From Onishia taeanensis (lineage in GTDB: Bacteria > Pseudomonadota > Gammaproteobacteria > Pseudomonadales > Halomonadaceae): a DNA stretch of 64,000 bases. Made by a program: the position numbers and the translations under genes. The stretch covers positions 248,001 to 312,000 of the forward strand of contig NZ_JABVXC010000002.1 in assembly GCF_013349955.1 (NCBI RefSeq), read 5' to 3'. Positions 55,725 through 62,619 of the stretch are shown here, piece by piece. Every line of letters starts with the position of its first letter. The first letter of the stretch is position 1. The notes under the pieces are model-generated. The model was not told the DNA's origin. It saw nothing but the letters and a program-made list of their open reading frames with translations, and searched no databases.

Positions 55725-56111
55725 ATAACGCTAACAAATGTTTTTATTCCGGCACGAGGGATCATCAGCGATATCCTCCCCAAGCTGGCGTCCATGCATA
55801 GTTTCGTGAATCACACCCTGGCGCAAAGCATCAAGCGGCAAGAAAGCGACGACGCCCGCCAGCGCGAAGAAGAACTTAAGACCGAACTGGAACTTGAACT
55901 TGAACTTGAACTTGAACTTGAACTTTAACTCACCATCATCCGCATGAATATCGATAACCTCGCCAAGCGCCATGAGGCAACCTTGTCTGAGCTGGATGTC
56001 AGCCGTCGGTTCTGCGGCCCCGATATCGAGCTGGATAAGGATGAAGCGGCCGCCATTGAGCGATTGAGGCACCTCCATCAGCATATCCGCTCGCACTATG
56101 CCGAGCCATAG
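55725..56111 (+). pseudogene. Broken small gene with an internal GAACTT repeat
   Basis: One frame runs from 55725 to 56111 apart from a single TAA at 55926. AGGAG (55712-55716) sits 8 nt before an ATA, where an ATG is expected (xTLTNVFIPARGIISDILPK). The first part ends in an EL-repeat tract; the second (MNIDNLAKRHEATLSELDVS from 55944) continues in frame. The TAA falls in what looks like a further, mutated copy of the hexamer (TAACTC for GAACTT). Two lesions suggest a dying gene. Translation as a 44-residue (55794) and a 55-residue (55944) piece is the alternative. Function not recognised. Confidence 0.45.
55884..55925. repeat. Hexanucleotide tandem repeat GAACTG + 6 x GAACTT
   Basis: One GAACTG and six exact GAACTT units, coding for alternating Glu-Leu on the plus strand. 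Because the unit is six bases, slippage changes the length of the tract but not the frame. A seventh degenerate unit (TAACTC) creates a stop codon. Confidence 0.95.
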
Positions 56112-56140
56112 CCGTTCTCCCTCCTGACTATGAGAAGATA

Positions 56141-56341
56141 ATGCAAGAAAGCGACTATGAACGAGTAATCCAGGAACTAGACGAGCTTATCCACGACACC
56201 AAAGAGCTGATCGAACGCTTCGAAGCCACCGGCATGAAGGGGCAGATGCAAGTAGACTACGACAGGCTACTCGCTATCCATGACCAGGCCGTTAAGGATC
56301 AGCGTGCCCACACCTTGACAATGCTGAACGATCACCCGTAA
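56141..56341 (+). CDS. Small helical hypothetical protein upstream of flagellin 2
   Basis: 66 residues, not recognised. Nearly all helical and charged (YERVIQELDELIHDTKELIE), coiled-coil-like. ATG is preceded by GAGAAG. It lies between the broken gene and the second flagellin, where small flagellar chaperone-like genes occur in other genera, but no family motif supports that. Confidence 0.5.
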   Translation: MQESDYERVIQELDELIHDTKELIERFEATGMKGQMQVDYDRLLAIHDQAVKDQRAHTLTMLNDHP

Positions 56342-56478
56342 GCCCAACTTGATGGGAACTACCCCCTCACACATCCAGCGGCATAGACAACTCAGCTCTC
56401 TCCGACTACATCAAGAGGGGCTAATTCCACCAAGATGTCTGGAATTGTCTAACTCAGCCATTTTTTATCAGCCAAGGC

Positions 56479-56505
56479 TAAAGCGGCCGGCTCTGATGCC
56501 GGTAG
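56479..56505 (+). promoter_or_regulatory. Weak sigma-28 promoter of flagellin gene 2
   Basis: TAAAGCGG, 11 nt, GCCGGTAG: exact spacing, good -35 core, two mismatches in the -10 against GCCGATAA. 45 nt before the original ATG at 56550. Confidence 0.55.
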
Positions 56506-56573
56506 GCACTTTACGAACTGACAACCCTACCGTGATGCAAGGAAGCAGAATGGTTTAGATCCGTACCAACCTG

Positions 56574-59048
56574 ATGGCACTGACCGGCCAGCAACACCAA
56601 GCTCAAGCGCAGGACAGCTTGAGTACCGCCATGGAGCGGCTTTCCTCGAGCCTGAGAGTCAATGGAGCCAAGGATGATGCGGCAGGGCAAGCTATCGGCA
56701 ACCGCATGAGCAGCCAGATCACTGGTCAAGCCATGGCGCAACGCAACGCCAACGATGGCATCTCGATGTCGCAGACGGCAGAAGGCGCCTTGGATCAAAT
56801 CAATAACAATCTCCAACGTATCCGCGAACTGACAGTGCAGGGACTCAATGGCAGTCTGCGGACCAGCGACCAAGATGCTGTTCAGGCGGAGATCAACCAG
56901 AACCTCAAAGAGATTAACCGCTTGGCCGAATCCGTGGGTTACAACGGCATTCCGCTGCTCGATGGCCGGGCTGGGAAAGTGGACCTGCAAGTCGGTGCCA
57001 ATGATGGCGAGACACTGGGTATCGATCTCTCACCACCGGGCTTTAGCGTCGAAGCCTTGGGTCTTGAAGACTTCAATGTGGCTGGCGTGCCGGGCACCGC
57101 GACCGAGCGGGACACCCTGGTCGGCAAGGCCGAGGATATCGTGCTGGCGGACGCGCGCACGACGGTAAACTACCCACCCGGCGCGGAACAGACGCTCTAC
57201 ACCCTCGATGAGGTCGATGAGCCGGGCAACTACTACGTCAGCACGGGATCTGGCAACTTCTCGCGCGTCGATGTCCAGGCCACCCACGAGACCGCCACGG
57301 ACGAAAGCGTCGTCACGGTCTCCAATCCCCAGGCCCTCTACCAGACCCATAGTGCTCTGGATGAAACCGCCATTACGAACTTGGCACCGGGGCAACGTTT
57401 GCTCAACGTAGAAGACACCTTCTATATCGAAGAGGAAGTGGATGATCGCGTCACCTATCGGGAAGCGGGTTTTTCCGTGTCCTTCGATGAGAGCTCGGCT
57501 GCCACGGCCGAGATAGAACCTGACGCTAACGCACTCGATGGCAGTGGCTACTACACCGGCGTCGCCCCCGGAGATACCATCACCATCGAGCGCGGCGGCA
57601 ATACTGTCAGCTACCAACAGGATGAATACGACACCGTCAACTTTCCTGATGTGGCCAGCCCCGATTCGCCGGAACTGGTGATGGGCACCGATCTCGACGG
57701 AAACGATCACTATTACGTCAAGAATGGCAGCGGCAGCGATATCGATTACCACCAGGTCGATGATATCCAGGATCGTCTGCGGGTGTCGTCGTCGGCCCTC
57801 GCCAGCGACCCGTCGCAAGTCGACCAGACGGTCACGCAAGTCAATGCCTTCGAGTTCGGTGGCGAGACCTACGATATCGATGATTTCGACAACATCAGCT
57901 TCGAGGACACCACTAGCCCCACAATCGTCAAATATGAGGATGATAATGATAGCAGCGTGGAGTACTTCCTACGCACCGGGGCGTCAGGCAGCTATCAGTA
58001 CCATGACATCACCAATGTGCAGACGGAGCTCGACATCGGCCATGCCGGCGACACCTTCGCCGGACCGGACCTGCTGACTCTGAGCCAGGGCGGCATAATC
58101 GACGAGGGACCGGGGGACCTCGGCATCACCCAGTCCCCCGAGGTCAGCGACTTCCTGCAAGCCGGTGTCACCGCCAACTTCCCGAACGACTTGGACGTCA
58201 GTGACCCTGAGCTTGTACAGCGGTCCGGCGACCAAGGCTGGGTCATCCGCGGCACTCTGAGCGGGGGCGGCTATGGCTACTACGACGCCGAACTAGAAGT
58301 GGAACTGGATGCCAATGGCAAGCCGACCGCTTATACCACCACCACCGATCAAGCCAGCCCCACCGTGCTCGGCGTGGACGAGCATGTCGTCGAAAAAGTA
58401 CACGGCGTGTCGACGGTGACGATCGATCCTCGCAACGTCTCGGTCGAATACACCGATGCCGAAGGGCGGGTCTATGAGAACGTCCTGCAGGAGAACGAAG
58501 ACGGCAACTATTATTTCGAACTGCCCGGTGAAAGCTCATTACTCGGCGGCTACAAGTCTGCCACGCTCGTCGATCATGATGGCGAAGGCGAGATCTTGCT
58601 AAAAACCAAGAATGGTAGTGGCGAGGTTGTCGTTTACTATCCCACTGAGCTGGATCAGAGCCGTAATGACAAGTTCTTCGTATTCACCGATGGTGACGGC
58701 TTCAACGATCAGGGCGACCCCCAAACGCGTCTGCGCATTCAGGAAGCCGGTGAAGACTTTCGCTTTCAGGTACCCCGCAACCCCTTGGCGGCACTGGACC
58801 GTGCTATCGGGATGGTAGACGCCAAGCGAAGTCATCTCGGAGCCATGGAAGGCCGACTAGAGTCAGTGATCACGGGCAATGAGACAACCAACATCAACCT
58901 CTCGGCAGCACGCTCACGCATCATGGATGCTGATTACGCTGACGAGGTCTCACGCATGACGAAGACACAGATTCTCCAGCAAGCCGGCACGTCGATGCTG
59001 GCCCAGGCCAACCAGTTGCCGCTGAACGCACTGTCTCTATTGGGTTGA
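56574..59048 (+). CDS. Second flagellin, large; N terminus cut by an amber codon
   Basis: 824 residues from ATG 56574. N-terminal D1 (MERLSSSLRVNGAKDDAAGQ) and C-terminal D1/D0 (ARSRIMDADYADEVSRMTKT, QILQQAGTSMLAQANQLPLN) are conserved; about 190-720 is a large variable region with an internal duplication. The ribosome site (AAGGA, 56540-56544) serves an ATG at 56550, in frame, which would read M-V-amber-I-R-T-N-L before this ATG and aligns codon for codon with the other flagellin. So the gene is either silenced, or made at low level by reinitiation at 56574, lacking the first eight residues of D0. Confidence 0.8.
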   Translation: MALTGQQHQAQAQDSLSTAMERLSSSLRVNGAKDDAAGQAIGNRMSSQITGQAMAQRNANDGISMSQTAEGALDQINNNLQRIRELTVQGLNGSLRTSDQDAVQAEINQNLKEINRLAESVGYNGIPLLDGRAGKVDLQVGANDGETLGIDLSPPGFSVEALGLEDFNVAGVPGTATERDTLVGKAEDIVLADARTTVNYPPGAEQTLYTLDEVDEPGNYYVSTGSGNFSRVDVQATHETATDESVVTVSNPQALYQTHSALDETAITNLAPGQRLLNVEDTFYIEEEVDDRVTYREAGFSVSFDESSAATAEIEPDANALDGSGYYTGVAPGDTITIERGGNTVSYQQDEYDTVNFPDVASPDSPELVMGTDLDGNDHYYVKNGSGSDIDYHQVDDIQDRLRVSSSALASDPSQVDQTVTQVNAFEFGGETYDIDDFDNISFEDTTSPTIVKYEDDNDSSVEYFLRTGASGSYQYHDITNVQTELDIGHAGDTFAGPDLLTLSQGGIIDEGPGDLGITQSPEVSDFLQAGVTANFPNDLDVSDPELVQRSGDQGWVIRGTLSGGGYGYYDAELEVELDANGKPTAYTTTTDQASPTVLGVDEHVVEKVHGVSTVTIDPRNVSVEYTDAEGRVYENVLQENEDGNYYFELPGESSLLGGYKSATLVDHDGEGEILLKTKNGSGEVVVYYPTELDQSRNDKFFVFTDGDGFNDQGDPQTRLRIQEAGEDFRFQVPRNPLAALDRAIGMVDAKRSHLGAMEGRLESVITGNETTNINLSAARSRIMDADYADEVSRMTKTQILQQAGTSMLAQANQLPLNALSLLG

Positions 59049-59083
59049 TACTCAAGTGACCGCGTATCATAACGGCACCTTAT

Positions 59084-59103
59084 CGGCCTCCAATTGGAGG
59101 CCG
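59084..59103. terminator. Hairpin after flagellin 2
   Basis: Perfect palindrome CGGCCTCCAATTGGAGGCCG, 36 nt after the stop and before the oppositely oriented stator genes. Only a short T-rich stretch (GCTTGTT) follows. Confidence 0.5.
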
Positions 59104-59190
59104 GCTTGTTAGCCGCTAGTGCAGTACGCCCACTGCTCCAACATCAGTCATCGTTGACGCCCTAAGCCCGCAAAAAGATCACTGCACAGC

Positions 59191-60258
59191 CTACAAATGC
59201 ACGATCACTTCCACGCGCCGGTTGGCCGAACGCCCTTCTGGTGTATCGTTGCCTTCCAGCGGCCGGGTATCGCCATAGCCGATTGCTCTTAGCCGTTTAG
59301 CGTCGACGCCAGCCGCCTGCAGCTGACGAAGTATCGCCGTAGCGCGGGCTGAAGATAGCTCCCAGTTGGACGGAAAGCGCTCGGTGGCGATGTCGCGGCT
59401 GTCGGTATGGCCCTCCACCGACACGGTGCCGTCGTAGCGCTGAATGATACTTACCAGCCGATTGACGACATCCTCCCCAATCTCGGTCAGGTCCGCCGCG
59501 GCCGATTCAAAGACCAGCCGGTCCTGGATGCGCAGATTAATGCCTTCCGAAACACTGGAGACTTCCACGCCTTCCAGGCTTGGCAACACCTTGGCATCGG
59601 CGAGCTGCGAATCAATGGCATCGCTAAGGTCTCTCGCGGACGCTACCGCCTCAGGCGATAAGCGGACCGTGTTGGCGGGTGCAGCCGGGGTGACGACGAC
59701 TTTCATATCACCGAGCGCCGCTAGATCAAGGCGCTGATCGAGCATCACCGAGGGCGGAGGAGCAAACTCTTTGGCAGTGCCATACGACGGAAGAAGTGCC
59801 AGGGCACCAGAGGGGTCGATCTGTTTGACCGGAGTCGGCAGATGTTCTGCCAGAGCCAAGGGCTCGCGAGTCGTGACCTGTGTCTCGGACTGAGAGGCAG
59901 CCATTCCGTCCACCGCGGGCTGCTGCCAGGCCTGGATGGCACCGGCTAACATCAGCGCGCCCTCGGTCTGGACGCGCGGCGCGTCACCTGGAAGGAAGGT
60001 GGGCGATCCGTTGCCAATACCTAGCGCCACGACAATAGCTCCAGAAGAGACTTGTTCGGCTAAGGGTCCATCCGACAGCTGCTCATTTGGCTCGTCGGCG
60101 CTGTTTGCGGCGGCGACCGCCAATAGCAGGGCAAACAGGGCAACCAGCAGCGTCATGACATCGATGTAGCTGAGCATCCAGACACCGCTGGTGTCCTCGG
60201 GGCCGGCGTCGTCGAGAATATCGTGCTTGCCAGTTCGCCCCTGTTTTACCTCACGCAT
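59191..60258 (-). CDS. Second stator subunit, MotB/PomB-like
   Basis: 355 residues. One membrane helix with the ion-binding Asp33 in WMLSYIDVMTLLVALFALLL, then an unusually long linker of about 160 residues, then an OmpA-like peptidoglycan-binding domain (VSVEGHTDSRDIATERFPSN, RLRAIGYGDTRPLEGNDTPE). It overlaps its MotA partner by 8 nt. It differs clearly from MotB at 39417. In a salt-adapted host a sodium-driven stator is plausible, but ion choice cannot be read from this sequence alone. Confidence 0.85.
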   Translation of the reverse strand: MREVKQGRTGKHDILDDAGPEDTSGVWMLSYIDVMTLLVALFALLLAVAAANSADEPNEQLSDGPLAEQVSSGAIVVALGIGNGSPTFLPGDAPRVQTEGALMLAGAIQAWQQPAVDGMAASQSETQVTTREPLALAEHLPTPVKQIDPSGALALLPSYGTAKEFAPPPSVMLDQRLDLAALGDMKVVVTPAAPANTVRLSPEAVASARDLSDAIDSQLADAKVLPSLEGVEVSSVSEGINLRIQDRLVFESAAADLTEIGEDVVNRLVSIIQRYDGTVSVEGHTDSRDIATERFPSNWELSSARATAILRQLQAAGVDAKRLRAIGYGDTRPLEGNDTPEGRSANRRVEVIVHL

Positions 60259-61123
60259 TATGGCGGGCCTTTCTCATCATCTTGGGCAACCGTCGGCGTG
60301 GTTTTCCGCTGGTTACCTGACCACCCGAGGCGCTATCGGGTTCATCACTCAACTCATCACGAAGCTCGTCGCGATGGTTGGCCATTAACGACTTGAGGGT
60401 CTCTTCAATGAACGACGGCAAACGCCGGCGCGACATTAACGATACGCCTTCGAGAATCATATTCATGGCGATCAGGCGCTCTTCCGTGCGACGCTCGAGC
60501 TTCACGGCGATCGGCTTGAAAACCAGGTTTGCCAACACGATGCCGTAAAAGGTCGTCAGCAGTGCTACGGCCATGCGCTCACCGATAACGCCAATCTGTG
60601 CGGCATCCATCCCCTCCAGCATATTGACCAGCCCGACCAGGGTGCCAATCATGCCGAAGGCCGGCGCATAAAGCGCCATGGTGCGAAAGATCTGTGCTTC
60701 GGCTCGCTCGCGGGCTTTTAGGCGGGCGATCCGCCAGCTCAGCAAGTCAATGATTTCTTCTTCCCGGGTATTGTCGATCACCAACTGAATACCGGTGCGC
60801 ATGAAAGGGTTGCGTAAGCTGTCCAGCCTTTTCTCGACCCCTCGTACATCGCCAGAAAACCATAGCTTTGCCAGCCCCACCAGCTCTTGAAGGTCTTCTT
60901 CAACGCGGCTGTTCTCGCGACGGAATACCAGCCCGACCAGCCGCACGACCCGCACCACCTCACGCAGGGGATAACTAATAAAAGTGGCGGCCAGCGTGCC
61001 GGTCAGCACGATGGCAAGCCCTGGTAGGTTGATAAAGCTCGAGGGTGCCTGGGCACTCAGCAGTAGCACACTTGCCAGCATCATCAAGCTGGCTGCAATA
61101 CCAATCAGTGTGGAGGGGTTCAT
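60251..61123 (-). CDS. Second stator subunit, MotA/PomA-like
   Basis: 290-residue four-helix stator protein of the PomA/MotC branch: LIGIAASLMMLASVLLLSAQ, the core APAFGMIGTLVGLVNMLEGM and AVALLTTFYGIVLANLVFKP. Differs from the E. coli-type MotA in this window (which has GDGLPAFGIVAAVMG). The cytoplasmic tail is basic (GKPRRRLPKMMRKARHNA). Paired with the MotB-like gene, upstream of which it lies. Confidence 0.88.
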   Translation of the reverse strand: MNPSTLIGIAASLMMLASVLLLSAQAPSSFINLPGLAIVLTGTLAATFISYPLREVVRVVRLVGLVFRRENSRVEEDLQELVGLAKLWFSGDVRGVEKRLDSLRNPFMRTGIQLVIDNTREEEIIDLLSWRIARLKARERAEAQIFRTMALYAPAFGMIGTLVGLVNMLEGMDAAQIGVIGERMAVALLTTFYGIVLANLVFKPIAVKLERRTEERLIAMNMILEGVSLMSRRRLPSFIEETLKSLMANHRDELRDELSDEPDSASGGQVTSGKPRRRLPKMMRKARHNA

Positions 61124-61225
61124 GATCTGGATATCCGCCTGGGTCGCTGATAAGGAAAAGGAAAACCGGGAGAGCGTGGCATGGCTGGCAGCGTACTTGC
61201 CCTACAGGTGCCCGCCTGGGCTCGC

Positions 61226-61252
61226 TAAAGTTTCTGCATGGGCCGTCGATAA
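61226..61252 (+). promoter_or_regulatory. Sigma-28 promoter of flaG
   Basis: TAAAGTTT, 11 nt, GTCGATAA: a perfect -35, one mismatch in the -10, exact spacing. The predicted start is near 61259, which excludes a TTG start there and supports ATG 61301. Confidence 0.85.
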
Positions 61253-61300
61253 CTGTCGTTGAGTAAAAAAACAACCTCAGTACATGAAGGGCTCACCAGC

Positions 61301-61693
61301 ATGACATCACCGATCAATGAATCAGGCACTCTGCATGCAATGCCGGCGCTCCAAGAGCTCACGCCACGGCAACGCATCGACAGCGCTCTTGCGCAATTGC
61401 CAGCAGCCGGCGAATCCGCCGCTGATGGGCGTGGTGCCTCAACGGCAAGTTCGTCTGCCGTCACCGGCTCGCCAGGTGCAGGCGAACTCGTTGCGCCTAT
61501 CCAGCGTATCAACGAGGTCATGCGCAGTTATGGGATCGAGTTTTCGCTCGATGAACATCCGTCTCGTGTGGTAACGCGAATCGTCGATCGCGTCAGCGGT
61601 GACGTCATTCGCCAGATCCCATCAGAAGAAGTGCTGCGAATCGCGAAGCAGCTTGACGAGCTTCAAGGCCGCCTGATCAGCTTCGAAGCTTGA
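61301..61693 (+). CDS. flaG: FlaG family flagellar protein
   Basis: 130-residue FlaG, thought to influence filament length. The C-terminal domain is typical: IEFSLDEHPSRVVTRIVDRV, SGDVIRQIPSEEVLRIAKQL. The N-terminal half is low-complexity. ATG 61301 has AAGGG 9 nt upstream and lies 49 nt after the sigma-28 -10. Usually next to fliC or fliD; here it is between the second stator and fliE. Confidence 0.88.
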   Translation: MTSPINESGTLHAMPALQELTPRQRIDSALAQLPAAGESAADGRGASTASSSAVTGSPGAGELVAPIQRINEVMRSYGIEFSLDEHPSRVVTRIVDRVSGDVIRQIPSEEVLRIAKQLDELQGRLISFEA

Positions 61694-61935
61694 GCAGGCT
61701 ATATAAGCCCCAAGCGTCAACTTCCTGGTTCTGGCTTCTGGATGCTGCGACCAAAGGGCTTGCTGGCCCTCGGCATGGCAAGTAAGGCCTGCGATGCTGG
61801 AATGGCCAAAGCCCCCAGCCAGTCGGGAAATAGCCCGTCAGGAATTAGCCCGTCAGAAATGTTCGCTGCAAGACGGGCATCTACGCCTACAACGTCAAAC
61901 CTCGGGTCTACCGCACGTCATGCCAGCAGGCCTTA

Positions 61936-62265
61936 CTAGACCTGCATATTCATCACGTCCTTATAGGCGGTAACGAGGCGGTTGCGAACCTGCACGCCCA
62001 TTTCGAACGCCACACTGGCTTTCTGCATGTCGACCATCACGTCATTCAAAGCGACATCGCTGTCCCCTGACAGGAAGGCGGTGCGCTGGCCGGCCGCCGT
62101 CTGCTGCATCTCGTTGATGCGCTGCAGCGATGAGCTGAGCTCATCGGCAAAGCCCCCCTGCCCTACCGATGTGGACACGGACTGCCCCTTGAGCTGCTCG
62201 CCGCTGGCCTGAGCGGAAAGGCTCTGCATCTGCTGGAGCGCCGACTGAATCGAAGGAGAACTCAT
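61936..62265 (-). CDS. fliE: Flagellar hook-basal body protein FliE
   Basis: 109-residue MS-ring/rod junction protein. ATG 62265 (TGAGG upstream) gives MSSPSIQSALQQMQSLSAQA. The C-terminal half has the family pattern: GDSDVALNDVMVDMQKASVA and FEMGVQVRNRLVTAYKDVMN. Divergent from fliF. The 242 nt between flaG and fliE hold no supported gene, only a short direct repeat (TAGCCCGTCAG twice near 61830-61855). Confidence 0.93.
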   Translation of the reverse strand: MSSPSIQSALQQMQSLSAQASGEQLKGQSVSTSVGQGGFADELSSSLQRINEMQQTAAGQRTAFLSGDSDVALNDVMVDMQKASVAFEMGVQVRNRLVTAYKDVMNMQV

Positions 62266-62619
62266 GGGCTTAGCCTCATCGTGGGAGTAGTGGGTGAAGC
62301 CTAGCAGGAACTCTTGGCACCCCATTCAGCCAATTGGCGACAAAACCGCAGGCTTTTCTGACCTTTGTCGTTGCCGCAGCTAAGGATAATAGCGTTCATC
62401 ACAGTACTAACCAAAACGGCACTGACCCACTTGCGCTGGCAGACACGGTCCTGATGGAAGCAGTACCGACGGAAACAGTACTGATTAGACGTAGCACTGC
62501 CCGAACTAGTACCGCCCGACTCGGGACGGACACCCGCGATGAACGGATGTTGACATGTCTTCTGCCCACACCTTTGAGCACATCACGACACGCACTGCCG
62601 ATCGCTGCCGGAGGCTTTC
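62266..62619. promoter_or_regulatory. fliE-fliF divergent intergenic region
   Basis: 354 nt with no supported gene. It should hold class II promoters for both directions. A single FlhDC half-site-like TAATAGCG (about 62388) has no matching partner at the right distance. A run of 15-bp degenerate repeats occupies 62456-62516. Confidence 0.5.
62456..62516. repeat. Degenerate 15-bp tandem repeat upstream of fliF
   Basis: Four head-to-tail units: GGAAGCAGTACCGAC, GGAAACAGTACTGAT, a 16-bp unit with AGCACTGCC, and CGAACTAGTACCGCC. The shared core is AGTACYG. It shares a GTACTG core with the 13-bp repeat at 36527. Confidence 0.6.

Noticed and set aside
55731..56096. Open frame on the minus strand with a Lys-Phe repeat
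   Set aside because: It is the reverse of the GAACTT repeat region. Its product (KFKFKFKF followed by a hydrophobic stretch) is less plausible than the charged helical plus-strand frame, which has a ribosome site and shares the direction of its neighbours.
59084..59110. Minus-strand GCCGATAA near the end of flagellin 2
   Set aside because: It is part of the palindromic terminator, has no -35 element, and would read toward a convergent gene.
61742..61939. 65-residue plus-strand open frame between flaG and fliE
   Set aside because: No ribosome site, low-complexity product with a direct-repeat origin (NSPSGISPS).
62380..62415. FlhDC box upstream of fliF
   Set aside because: Only one half-site (TAATAGCG) is recognisable; the second half is missing at N10-12 spacing.
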